In this document: positions 55,707 through 63,584 of the stretch, piece after piece
Numbering within the stretch: position 1 is the first letter of the stretch
Layout: every line of letters starts with the position of its first letter
DNA from: Microbacterium hominis
Lineage (GTDB): Bacteria > Actinomycetota > Actinomycetes > Actinomycetales > Microbacteriaceae
Direction: 5' to 3'
Assembly (NCBI RefSeq): GCF_013282805.1
Contig: NZ_CP054038.1
Span: forward strand, 1,426,001 to 1,490,000
DNA: 64,000 nucleotides
Notes under the pieces: generated by a model
The model's input: only the letters and a program-made list of their open reading frames with translations
The model's database searches: none
Told to the model about the DNA's origin: nothing
Made by a program: the position numbers and the translations under genes

Positions 55707-56800
55707 GCATCCGCCTCGACCTCGAGCAGGCGCGCCGCATCGCCGTGGGCGCGCAGCTCCTGTCGGCCGCACGCCCGGCGGGCATCGTCGAGACCGTCGA
55801 GGCGCTGACCGTCGTATCGATCGAGCCCACCGCGGCGATCGCCCCGAGCGCCGACCACATCCTGTGGAGCCGCATCGGCTGGCCGTACCAGCCGGCCGAT
55901 CTCGCGCGCCTCGTCGAGGAGGACCGTGCGATCTTCGAATGGGGCGGCTTCTACCGCCCGATGAGCGATCTGCCGCTTCTCCTGCCCGAGATGCATGCCC
56001 GGCCGCGCTCGCGGGAGGCGCGGGACTGGCTGGCCGCCAACGACCGCTTCCGGCGCGACGTCCTCGATCGGCTGCGCGATGAGGGAGCGTCCAGGCCCGC
56101 GGAGATCCCCGACACCGCCCAGGTGCCGTGGCGGTCCAGCGGGTGGACGAACGGGCGCAACACCCTGCAGCTTCTGGAGATGCTCGTCATGACCGGTGAG
56201 GTCGCGATCTCCGCGCGCGACCGCAAGGGGCGCCTGTTCGATCTCGCCGAGCGCGTCTACCCCGCGGACACGCCCGCGCTCTCCGCCGAGGAGGCCGGGC
56301 GCGAGCGAGGCGCGCGGCGCCTCGCGTCGCTCGGCATCGCCCGCGCCAAGGGCGTGGCGCAGCCCTCCGAGCCGATCGACGTCGGCGAGATCGGCGAGGC
56401 GGCTCTCGTCGACGGTGTGGCAGGGGAGTGGCGGGTGGATGCCGCGGCCCTGGCCGCCGCCGAGGGATTCGTGCCGCGCACGGCGCTCGTGTCCCCCTTC
56501 GACCGACTGGTGTTCGACCGTGAGCGGCTCGCGCTCCTGTTCGGCTTCGAGTACATCCTGGAGATGTACAAGCCGGCGGCGCGGCGGCGGTGGGGCTACT
56601 TCGCCCTCCCGATCCTGCACGGCGACCGGTTCGTCGGCAAGCTCGATGCCAAGGCCGATCGCCGTGGCGGGGTGCTGCAGGTCTTCGAGGTGCACGAGGA
56701 CGAGCCGTTCACCGAGGAGATCTCGCTCGCCGTCGACGAGGAGATCCGGGCCCTCGCCGGCTGGCTCGGGCTGGAGGCGCGGGGGCTCGCCTCCGCTTGA
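55703..56800 (+). CDS. HTH_42 (YcaQ/AlkZ-like) winged-helix protein, catalytic motif lost
   Basis: About 365 aa with the HTH_42 DNA-glycosylase fold. The N-terminal helix LEQARRIAVGAQ is conserved but lies upstream of the first GTG (55745), and no ATG/GTG precedes it in frame. A CTG at 55703 overlapping the LemA stop (CTGA) is the likely start. The glycosylase QxD/QxQ motif region reads VVSIEPTAAIAPSADHILWSRIG: Ser and Glu replace Gln and Asp/Gln. The rest (FEWGGFYRPMSDLPLLLPE, YKPAARRRWGYFALPIL) is well kept. It may bind DNA without base excision. Confidence 0.8.
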   Translation: MSIRLDLEQARRIAVGAQLLSAARPAGIVETVEALTVVSIEPTAAIAPSADHILWSRIGWPYQPADLARLVEEDRAIFEWGGFYRPMSDLPLLLPEMHARPRSREARDWLAANDRFRRDVLDRLRDEGASRPAEIPDTAQVPWRSSGWTNGRNTLQLLEMLVMTGEVAISARDRKGRLFDLAERVYPADTPALSAEEAGRERGARRLASLGIARAKGVAQPSEPIDVGEIGEAALVDGVAGEWRVDAAALAAAEGFVPRTALVSPFDRLVFDRERLALLFGFEYILEMYKPAARRRWGYFALPILHGDRFVGKLDAKADRRGGVLQVFEVHEDEPFTEEISLAVDEEIRALAGWLGLEARGLASA

Positions 56801-56818
56801 GCATCGTCCGCCCGGCGG

Positions 56819-57724
56819 TCAGCGGACGGCGAGCACCATCTCGTCGCCGCGGAAGTCCACGTCGCCCCGCAGCGTCCAGTCCTGCGTCGCGTAGGTGAAC
56901 GAGGCGTCTGCGCCGTCGTGGTCGACGCCCGTTGCGGTGGCCACCAGCACACCGCCGGTCGCATCGAACCCCGACAGGTCGTCGGCGAGCACGAGCGTCG
57001 GGTACGCCTCGATCCGGTAGGTGATCGAGGTCACGCGCGCCAGGTCGGCAGCCCAGGGGATGCGGATGCCGCATGCGTCGGGCACCTCGGCGGCAGCCCG
57101 CGTGCAGGAGTCCGCGTAGGCGTCGAGGTCGGATTGGGCGTCGGCGAGCGCACCGGGCGCCAGGGTCGGCGTCACCGCGGCGGCCACCTGCTCACCGGGG
57201 AGGGCCACCGCCGCAGCGGAGCCCACCAGAGCGGCGTCGGGTGCCGCGACCACGGGGTACACCCCGGGCAGCAGGTCGATCGGCTCGCCCGCGGGCACGA
57301 GCACGCCGCCGACGCGCACGGCGTCGCCCAGCGCGGTGGACGCGGTGAGCGACGCAAGGCTGTTCGCCGCGACCGCCCAGCCGGCAGCAGTCTCGACGAG
57401 GCCGAGGCGCGCATCGTGCTGGGCGCCGTCGAGCACGAAGGTGACGTCTGCGGCGACGGGTTCGCCCTCGGCAGCGCCGACACCGGTCACCATGGGCTCG
57501 TCGATGTAGGCGGTCGCGCCACCGAAGGCGTCGAGCGTCTCCGGGGCGGGCGCCTGTTCGAGCAGCGCCGCAGCGGCGCCGCCGTCGCCGGCGGCGAGGG
57601 CCTCGACGAAGGCGCGCGCCGTCGCGTCGGGAGCGGCGGGGCGGCTGAGCACCCACCATGCGATGCCCCCGGCGGCCGCCAGGATCGCGACGGCCACGAT
57701 CCCGATCACCGCCGCACGTCGCAT
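56819..57724 (-). CDS. exported or membrane-anchored hypothetical protein
   Basis: 301 aa. One N-terminal hydrophobic signal-anchor (about residues 5-27), then an extracytoplasmic part beginning with a DUF4878/NTF2-like helix (ATARAFVEALAAGDGGAAAALL) and beta-rich repeats. Two cysteines (DSCTRAAAEVPDAC) are close enough to form a disulfide. No enzyme motif is seen. It is encoded between the two HTH_42 genes on the minus strand. ATG start behind TAGCGT-N6. Confidence 0.7.
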   Translation of the reverse strand: MRRAAVIGIVAVAILAAAGGIAWWVLSRPAAPDATARAFVEALAAGDGGAAAALLEQAPAPETLDAFGGATAYIDEPMVTGVGAAEGEPVAADVTFVLDGAQHDARLGLVETAAGWAVAANSLASLTASTALGDAVRVGGVLVPAGEPIDLLPGVYPVVAAPDAALVGSAAAVALPGEQVAAAVTPTLAPGALADAQSDLDAYADSCTRAAAEVPDACGIRIPWAADLARVTSITYRIEAYPTLVLADDLSGFDATGGVLVATATGVDHDGADASFTYATQDWTLRGDVDFRGDEMVLAVR

Positions 57725-57730
57725 CCTTCC

Positions 57731-57736
57731 ACGCTA
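57731..57736 (-). promoter_or_regulatory. -10 box of the exported hypothetical gene
   Basis: TAGCGT on the minus strand, N6 before ATG 57724. It overlaps the stop region of the upstream glycosylase gene (57734). Confidence 0.5.
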
Positions 57737-59011
57737 CCCGGCGAGTTCCTCGTCGGCGAGCGCGACCGGTTCGGCCGCGCCGTCGTGGCGGCGCGCCCCG
57801 GGGAGGGCCCGCGCGAGGTCGTCGGTGGCATCGCCCCAGCGCGAGACCGAGATCGCCTCCAGCCCCTGCCACCGTGCTGCGGCGCGCAGTTCGTCGGCGA
57901 CACGCTCGGCCGCGTGTGCGGGCCGCGCGTGCTCCCACCACGCCGACTGCACGCGCAGCGTGCCGGCCGCCCGGTCGGCCTTGAGGTCGACGCGACCGAC
58001 GAGGTCGTCGCCGATGAGGACCGGCAGGGAGTAGTAGCCGTAGCGACGCCGAGTGGCGGGCGTGTAGATCTCGATGCGGTACTCGAAGTCGAACAGGCGC
58101 TCGGCGCGGTCCCGGAACCACACGACCGGGTCGAACGGGGTGAGCAGGGCGGACGCATCGATCCGGCGGGGGAGGACGGCATCCCGGTGCATCCACGCCT
58201 TGGCCGGTCGCCCGCCGCTCGTCCAGCCTTCGACGGCCACGGGAACGAGCTCGCCGGCGTCGACGAGCTCGCCGATCGCGACCATCACGGCCCCTCGATC
58301 CCTCAGGCGCCAATAGTCGGCGAGGTCGGATGCGGTCGCGACACCGTACGCGACGGACGCCCGCCGCACGAGCTCCCGCATGGCGTCGGCGCGGGGCACG
58401 GGGGCGGCCAGCACATCGGCGGGGACGACCTGCTCGGCCAGCGCGTAACGGCGTTCGAAGCCGCGGCGACCGGCGATGGCGACCTCGCCGAACATCCAGA
58501 GGTACTCGAGGGTGTGCTTGATGACGTCCCAGTCCCACCACGGTCCGCGGGATGCGCCGCGGCGTGCGTCGTGCTCGATCTCGGCGGGGCGCAGCGGGCC
58601 GCGAGCGGCGAGCTCGGCGCGCACCCAGTCGACGATCTCCCCGTGGCGGCGGAACCACCCGTCTTCGGCCGTGCCGTACTTCGCGCGGTTGTCGTCCATG
58701 CGGAATCGGAACAGTGCCCAGTCCGGCGCCGGGATGAAGGCCGCCACGTGGGCCAGGTACTCGACGTACGGCGCACGGCGGGCGAACAGCAGTCGGTCCA
58801 GCAGGGCCGGGTCGTAGGGGCCCAGCCGCGAGAACAGCGGCATGTAGTGCGAACGGGCGAACACGTTGACGGAGTCGATCTGCAGGGTCGCCATGCGCGC
58901 CATCGCGAGGTTGAGCTGCCGGGTGCCCACGGCGTCGGGCCGCGGCCGTGCGAAGCCCTGCGCAGCCAGGGCGACACGGCGCGCCTCGGCGGCGCTGAGG
59001 GTGGATCTCAC
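57734..59011 (-). CDS. HTH_42 DNA glycosylase, YcaQ type
   Basis: A 425-aa YcaQ/AlkX-like enzyme of the family that unhooks DNA interstrand crosslinks. The catalytic motif is intact as LQIDSVNVFARSHYMPLFSRLG (about residues 44-65; QxD as in YcaQ-like members). Downstream are the typical segments EYLAHVAAFIPAPDWALFRF and YTPATRRRYGYYSLPVLIGD. GTG 59011 is chosen for the TAGGCT box 7 nt upstream; an ATG at 59041 would add 10 residues. Its paralogue at 55703-56800 lacks the catalytic pair. Confidence 0.88.
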   Translation of the reverse strand: MRSTLSAAEARRVALAAQGFARPRPDAVGTRQLNLAMARMATLQIDSVNVFARSHYMPLFSRLGPYDPALLDRLLFARRAPYVEYLAHVAAFIPAPDWALFRFRMDDNRAKYGTAEDGWFRRHGEIVDWVRAELAARGPLRPAEIEHDARRGASRGPWWDWDVIKHTLEYLWMFGEVAIAGRRGFERRYALAEQVVPADVLAAPVPRADAMRELVRRASVAYGVATASDLADYWRLRDRGAVMVAIGELVDAGELVPVAVEGWTSGGRPAKAWMHRDAVLPRRIDASALLTPFDPVVWFRDRAERLFDFEYRIEIYTPATRRRYGYYSLPVLIGDDLVGRVDLKADRAAGTLRVQSAWWEHARPAHAAERVADELRAAARWQGLEAISVSRWGDATDDLARALPGARRHDGAAEPVALADEELAG

Positions 59012-59018
59012 GGCGGTC

Positions 59019-59024
59019 AGCCTA
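59019..59024 (-). promoter_or_regulatory. -10 box of the YcaQ-type gene
   Basis: TAGGCT on the minus strand, N7 before GTG 59011. Confidence 0.5.
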
Positions 59025-59089
59025 ACGATCGCCTCCGACATGCGGACCGGGCCGCGCCGACGCATGACCGCCGCGGCATGGGGCGCACC

Positions 59090-59095
59090 TAAACT
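59090..59095 (+). promoter_or_regulatory. -10 box of ilvA
   Basis: TAAACT, N7 before ATG 59103, so ilvA should be leaderless. Confidence 0.55.
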
Positions 59096-59102
59096 GGGCC
59101 TG

Positions 59103-60368
59103 ATGTCACGCGTGAGTTCGTCCCCGTCGCTGCCGGCCACCGGCGCGATTCCGACGCTGGAGCAGCTGGAGGATGCCGCGGCGGTGCTGTCGGGTGTGAT
59201 CTCCCACACACCGCTCGACGAGTCGCAGCACCTGTCCGAGCTGCTCGGGGTGCCGGTGCACCTCAAGCTCGAGAACCTGCAGCGCACCGGGTCGTTCAAG
59301 ATCCGCGGAGCCACCTACCGGCTCAGCCGTCTGTCCGAGGAGGAGCGCACGCACGGAGTGGTGGCCGCCTCGGCGGGCAACCACGCGCAGGGGGTCGCCC
59401 TCGCGGCGCAGGCGCTGGGCATTCCGGCGACGATCTTCATGCCGCTGGGGGTGCCGGTGCCCAAGCTCCTGGCCACCCGCGGCTACGGCGCCGACGTCGT
59501 GCTCGAGGGTGCCACCGTCGAGACGCCGCTGCGGCGTGCGGCGGAGTTCGCCGAGCGCACCGGAGCCATCTTCATCCATCCCTTCGACCACCCCGACGTG
59601 ATCGCCGGCCAGGGAACGCTGGGCCTGGAGATCGTCGACGACCTGCCGGAGGTCGAGACGATCATCATGGGCATCGGCGGCGGCGGGCTGATCGCGGGCG
59701 TCGCGGCCGCTGCGAAGGCGAAGGCCGCCCGCGAGGGGCGAACGCTGCGTGTGATCGGCGTACAGGCGGAGAACGCATCGCCGTACCCGCGCTCGCTGGC
59801 AGAGGGGCACCCGGTCGAGGTGGAGACCACTCCCACGATCGCCGACGGGATCGCCGTGGCGCGTCCCGGCGACCTTCCCTTCGCGATCATCCGCGAGCTC
59901 GTCGACGACGTCGTGACCGTCACCGACGACGACATCGCCCGCGCGCTGCTGGTGCTGCTCGAGCGGGCCAAGCAGGTCGTGGAGCCCGCCGGTGCGGTGG
60001 GTGTCGCCGCGATCCTGGCGGGCAAGGTGACCGCCACCGGGCCGACCGTCGTGGTGCTGTCGGGCGGCAACATCGATCCGCTGCTGCTGCAGCGCGTCGT
60101 CGCGCACGGACTGGCCGCCTCGGGCCGGTACATGACCCTCAGCATCCCGCTGCCCGACCGCCCCGGTCAGCTCGCGCGCATCTCCGACCTGCTCGCCCAG
60201 GCCGGGGCGAATGTGATCGAGGTTCTGCACACGCGCCACGGACAGGGACTGCAGATCAGCGAGGTCATCCTCCAGCTGAGCGTCGAGACCCGCGGTGAAG
60301 AGCATCGCGCGCACGTGATCAGCGTGCTGGAGTCGGCGGGGTACGTGCCCACGGTCGTCCCGGACTGA
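59103..60368 (+). CDS. ilvA: threonine ammonia-lyase
   Basis: A 421-aa PLP enzyme making 2-oxobutanoate from threonine. PLP Lys in RTGSFKIRGATY (near residue 65), SAGNHAQGVALAAQ, the Gly-rich phosphate loop GIGGGGLIAGVA, and a single ACT-like C-terminal domain (YMTLSIPLPDRPGQLARISDLL). One ACT domain rather than the two of biosynthetic IlvA suggests a TdcB-type or weakly regulated catabolic enzyme; which one is not settled. Ends before the greA terminator region. Confidence 0.93.
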   Translation: MSRVSSSPSLPATGAIPTLEQLEDAAAVLSGVISHTPLDESQHLSELLGVPVHLKLENLQRTGSFKIRGATYRLSRLSEEERTHGVVAASAGNHAQGVALAAQALGIPATIFMPLGVPVPKLLATRGYGADVVLEGATVETPLRRAAEFAERTGAIFIHPFDHPDVIAGQGTLGLEIVDDLPEVETIIMGIGGGGLIAGVAAAAKAKAAREGRTLRVIGVQAENASPYPRSLAEGHPVEVETTPTIADGIAVARPGDLPFAIIRELVDDVVTVTDDDIARALLVLLERAKQVVEPAGAVGVAAILAGKVTATGPTVVVLSGGNIDPLLLQRVVAHGLAASGRYMTLSIPLPDRPGQLARISDLLAQAGANVIEVLHTRHGQGLQISEVILQLSVETRGEEHRAHVISVLESAGYVPTVVPD

Positions 60369-60438
60369 GCTGTCGCGCGCAGAACGAAGCGGTGCGGGCG
60401 CCGCAGCACCCGCACCGCTCCAGACGGCCGTGCTCCCG

Positions 60439-60930
60439 TCAGTTGCCGGTGTAGGTCTCGACGGTGAGGATCTCGACGGCGATGGAGCGGCCGTTGGGAG
60501 CCGTGTAGGAGGTGGAATCGCCCTCCTTGAGCCCGAGGATGGCGGCACCGAGGGGTGAGGCCTCGCTGTAGACGTCCAGCTCGCTGCCGACGCCGATCTC
60601 GCGGTTGCCCAGGAGGAACGTCTCCTCGCCGCCGGCGATCACGGCGGTGACGACCGTGCCGGGCTCGACGACGCCGGTGCTCTCGGGCGCGTCGCCGACC
60701 TTGGCGTTCTTCAGCAGCGACTGCAGCGTGCGGATGCGCGCCTCCTGCTTGCCCTGCTCGTCCTTGGCGGCGTGGTAGCCGCCGTTCTCCTTGAGGTCGC
60801 CCTCCTCGCGGGCGGCTTCGATGCGCTTCGCGATCTCCTCGCGCCCAGTGGTCGAGAGGTGCTCGAGCTCGGCGGCGAGACGGTCGTATGCGTCCTGAGT
60901 GAGGAAGGTCACCGGGGCATCGTTGGACAC
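60439..60930 (-). CDS. greA: transcription elongation factor GreA
   Basis: A 163-aa GreA. The N-terminal coiled coil has LTQDAYDRLAAELEHLSTTGREEIAKRIE followed by the acidic tip EAAREEGDLKENGGYHAAKDEQ. The C-terminal FKBP-like domain has SPLGAAILGLKEGD and APNGRSIAVEIL. It stimulates transcript cleavage by backtracked RNA polymerase. The start is GTG 60930 with AAGGAG upstream. A longer frame with a run of prolines is an artefact of reading the poly-C tract and is rejected. Confidence 0.95.
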   Translation of the reverse strand: MSNDAPVTFLTQDAYDRLAAELEHLSTTGREEIAKRIEAAREEGDLKENGGYHAAKDEQGKQEARIRTLQSLLKNAKVGDAPESTGVVEPGTVVTAVIAGGEETFLLGNREIGVGSELDVYSEASPLGAAILGLKEGDSTSYTAPNGRSIAVEILTVETYTGN

Positions 60931-60949
60931 GTCTGACTCCTTCGGTCTG

Positions 60950-60982
<33 letters not shown>

Positions 60983-60996
60983 GTTCGATATGTCAA

Positions 60997-61021
60997 ACGC
61001 CCTGGCTCTCGGCCAGGGCGT
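60997..61021 (-). terminator. terminator after the DUF4307 gene
   Basis: A 10-bp stem ACGCCCTGGC/GCCAGGGCGT with loop TCTCG, followed on the minus strand by TTTGACA. It lies between the DUF4307 stop and greA. Confidence 0.65.
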
Positions 61022-61043
61022 CAGTGGATTCGGTGCCGCAAGA

Positions 61044-61436
61044 CTACGACACCCAGCAGGAGTTGACCAAACCGGTCGTGGCCGTGGCCGTGGTCGGCAG
61101 GGTCTCGCGGAATGCGCGCGCCGGCTGGTCCGACGGGGGGTACTCGACGATGCGCCACCCCACCACTCCGTGCTCCTCGTCCTGCGCCTCCAGAGCGCAG
61201 GCGATGGGCACGCCGACGGGGCCGGAGAACTGGAAGGTGAGCGTCACCTCGTGCTCGCTCTCGACCGTGAAGCCGGTCGTGTCGGCATCCACCGAGCCCA
61301 GGCTGCTCGACACGGTCGACCAGCCCAGGAGTCCCGCAAGCGCCGCGCCGACGACGATCGCGACGATCAGCCAGGTGCGGGAGCGCCCGGAGCGCGCGCG
61401 ACCGTAGCGCTCGTCGAGCATCTGGGCAGTCGTCAT
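61044..61436 (-). CDS. DUF4307 single-pass membrane protein
   Basis: A 130-aa protein with an N-terminal motif MLDERYGRAR, one membrane segment (about residues 22-43) and a beta-rich extracytoplasmic domain with two cysteines (IACALE, LVNSCWVS) that may pair. This is the DUF4307 pattern, always small and commonly located near greA in actinobacteria. Function unknown. A TAATCT box stands about 16 nt before the ATG. Confidence 0.88.
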   Translation of the reverse strand: MTTAQMLDERYGRARSGRSRTWLIVAIVVGAALAGLLGWSTVSSSLGSVDADTTGFTVESEHEVTLTFQFSGPVGVPIACALEAQDEEHGVVGWRIVEYPPSDQPARAFRETLPTTATATTGLVNSCWVS

Positions 61437-61551
61437 GCGGCATCCCGTTCGAAGATTAGGCTGGTTACTCCTAGGCTACGCGCTCGCGCGTGCGACCCCG
61501 CCCCCGCGGCATCCCGTCGGCCGGTCCGGCCGATGCAGAACGAGGACCCCC

Positions 61552-61848
61552 ATGCATCACGCGCTCATCGCCCTCGCGGCGACGTCCACCCCCGTACCGA
61601 CCCCCACGCTGGAGGTCGACCCCGATCTGGTGACCCCCGGCGTGTGGGGCTTCGCGGTCATCGTGTTCATCGCGCTCGCGCTCGTGCTCCTCGTCTGGGA
61701 CATGATGCGCCGCATCCGCCGCGGCCGCGTGCGCGCGGACATCGCCGAGGAGCTGGATGCCGAGGAGGCGGCCGCCCGCGAGGCGGAGCAGGGCGACGAG
61801 GCGGAGCAGGGCGACGCGGCGCGGGGCGACGCGGCACCGCGCGACTGA
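61552..61848 (+). CDS. 98-aa membrane protein with acidic repeat tail
   Basis: One membrane segment (about residues 30-50) after a Pro/Thr-rich exported head, then a basic stop-transfer (RRIRRGRVR) and an acidic cytoplasmic tail with the short repeat EAEQGDEAEQGDAARGD. Ribosome site GAGG before ATG 61552. No known family recognised; the position next to the DUF4307 gene is common in related genomes (from memory). Confidence 0.75.
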   Translation: MHHALIALAATSTPVPTPTLEVDPDLVTPGVWGFAVIVFIALALVLLVWDMMRRIRRGRVRADIAEELDAEEAAAREAEQGDEAEQGDAARGDAAPRD

Positions 61849-61861
61849 CGCGGAGACCGGC

Positions 61862-62602
61862 TCAGGCCGGCACGCCCAGCGACGGCGACAGCGGATCGAG
61901 GGCGATGAGCAGGCAGGCCGTCCAGTGGCAGAGGAAGGCCAGAACGGTGCACACGTGGAAGATCTCGTGGAAGCCGAAGTGGCCGGGCCAGGGGTTCGGG
62001 CGCTTGAGCGCGTACACGACGGCGCCGACGGTGTAGAGGATGCCGCCCACGGCGACGAGCACCATCATGGCCACGTTCGCCGCGACGAGATCGACCATGT
62101 ACATGATCGCCGCCCACCCGAGCACGAGGTACAGCGCGACGTAGAGCCAGCGCGGCGCGTTGATCCAGAAGACGCGGAACAGGATGCCGAGCACGGCGCC
62201 TCCCCACACCAGGGAGAGCAGCAGCACGCCCTTCTCGGGCGGCAGGGCCAGCGTGGCGATGGGGGTGTAGGTGCCCGCGATCAGCAGCAGGATGTTGGCG
62301 TGGTCGATCCGCTTGAGGACGGCCTTGGTCTTGGGTCCCCAGTTGAACCGGTGGTACAGCGCGGAGTTGCCGAACAGCAGCAGCGAGGTGGCCATGAACA
62401 CGGCGCACGCCCATTTGGCGGGGGTGCCCTGCGCGAGCACGATGAGGACCACTCCGGCCGCGATGGCGACCGGGAAGGTCGCCGCGTGGATCCAGCCGCG
62501 CCAGGAGGGCTTGATCTCGACAGCGGCGTCGACCTCGGCCGCATCCATCAGCGGAAGGACGGGCACGTCGGGGGCCGCGGGCACGCGAGGACGTCGGCTC
62601 AT
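61862..62602 (-). CDS. PAQR/hemolysin III family membrane protein (TrhA-like)
   Basis: A 246-aa protein with seven membrane segments. The conserved PAQR zinc/hydrolase-like residues are present: Ser/His in GNSALYHRF, Asp in RIDHANILLLIAGTYTPI, and the C-terminal HFGFHEIFHVCTVLAF histidines. Family members in bacteria are linked to membrane-lipid homeostasis, despite the hemolysin name. ATG 62602 with TAGCCT 6 nt upstream. Its end is 14 nt from the acidic-tail protein's stop (convergent). Confidence 0.92.
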   Translation of the reverse strand: MSRRPRVPAAPDVPVLPLMDAAEVDAAVEIKPSWRGWIHAATFPVAIAAGVVLIVLAQGTPAKWACAVFMATSLLLFGNSALYHRFNWGPKTKAVLKRIDHANILLLIAGTYTPIATLALPPEKGVLLLSLVWGGAVLGILFRVFWINAPRWLYVALYLVLGWAAIMYMVDLVAANVAMMVLVAVGGILYTVGAVVYALKRPNPWPGHFGFHEIFHVCTVLAFLCHWTACLLIALDPLSPSLGVPA

Positions 62603-62608
62603 GCACCA

Positions 62609-62614
62609 AGGCTA
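62609..62614 (-). promoter_or_regulatory. -10 box of the TrhA-like gene
   Basis: TAGCCT on the minus strand, N6 before ATG 62602. Confidence 0.5.
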
Positions 62615-62703
62615 GGCCCCGCCGCATGCCGAGCGTGGTACATACTGAGTCCCGCTCCTGATGAGACGCAGTCCCAACGACGATGAACGGCGTGCGGGGA
62701 GGG

Positions 62704-62709
62704 TAACGT
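62704..62709 (+). promoter_or_regulatory. -10 box of the prenyltransferase gene
   Basis: TAACGT, N6 before GTG 62716. Confidence 0.55.
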
Positions 62710-62715
62710 GGGCGT

Positions 62716-63501
62716 GTGGCGCGTGCTTCGTCGAACGAGGGCAGAGGTCCCCTCTACCGCCTCTACATCAACCGGCTTCGGCGCCGCCTCGACCCGGGCG
62801 ACGTGCCGCACCATGTGGCGATGATGATCGACGGCAACCGCCGCTGGGCGCGGCAGCTCGGCTATACCACCGCCGCCCACGGCCATCGCGCCGGCGCTGC
62901 CAAGATGCGGGAGTTCCTGGGCTGGTGCGATGACGTCGGCGTGGGTGTCGTCTCGCTCTATCTGCTGTCGACCGACAACCTGCGAAAGCGCGATACGCAG
63001 GAGCTCGCGGATCTGATCGAGATCATCGCCGACCTCGCCGATGCGCTCTCGCACGAGCGGGACTGGCGGGTCAAGCACGTCGGACGCGCCGACCTGCTGC
63101 CCGAAGATCTCGCGCGCGTGCTCTCCGATGCCCAGGAGCGCACCCGCGACCACACCGGACTGCACGTGAATCTGGCGGTGGGCTACGGCGGCCGCGGCGA
63201 GATCGTCGACGCGGTGCGCAGCATCATCGCCCAGCACGACCAGGGCGGCGGATCGCTCGAAGAACTCGCGGCCAGCCTCACCCCGGAGCAGATCGGCGAG
63301 CACCTCTACACCGGAGGACAGCCCGATCCCGACCTCGTGATCCGCACCTCCGGCGAGCAGCGGCTGAGCGACTTCCTGCTCTGGCAGAGCGCGCACTCCG
63401 AGTTCTACTTCGTCGAGGCACTCGGACCCGATCTGCGCGAGGTCGACTTCCTGCGGGCCATGCGCGACTTCGCGACGCGGGATCGTCGATTCGGCAGCTG
63501 A
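62716..63501 (+). CDS. uppS: cis-prenyl (isoprenyl) transferase
   Basis: A 261-aa cis-prenyltransferase that lengthens isoprenyl diphosphates for the lipid carrier of cell-wall synthesis. Catalytic Asp is in HVAMMIDGNRRWAR (near residue 42), followed by GHRAGAAKMREFL, SLYLLSTDNLRK and RTSGEQRLSDFLLWQ. The C-terminal VDFLRAMRDF is typical. Actinobacteria often carry two such enzymes (Z-farnesyl and polyprenyl synthases), and the chain length cannot be read from motifs. It shares the MEP precursor supply with ispE at the left edge. Confidence 0.92.
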   Translation: MARASSNEGRGPLYRLYINRLRRRLDPGDVPHHVAMMIDGNRRWARQLGYTTAAHGHRAGAAKMREFLGWCDDVGVGVVSLYLLSTDNLRKRDTQELADLIEIIADLADALSHERDWRVKHVGRADLLPEDLARVLSDAQERTRDHTGLHVNLAVGYGGRGEIVDAVRSIIAQHDQGGGSLEELAASLTPEQIGEHLYTGGQPDPDLVIRTSGEQRLSDFLLWQSAHSEFYFVEALGPDLREVDFLRAMRDFATRDRRFGS

Positions 63502-63584
63502 CCGGAGGGGTGGATGCCACACCCGGCGCGAGAGCGGGAACCGGTCCCCGCGGCGGTGGGCGGCGTGCCAGAATGTGACTCGTG

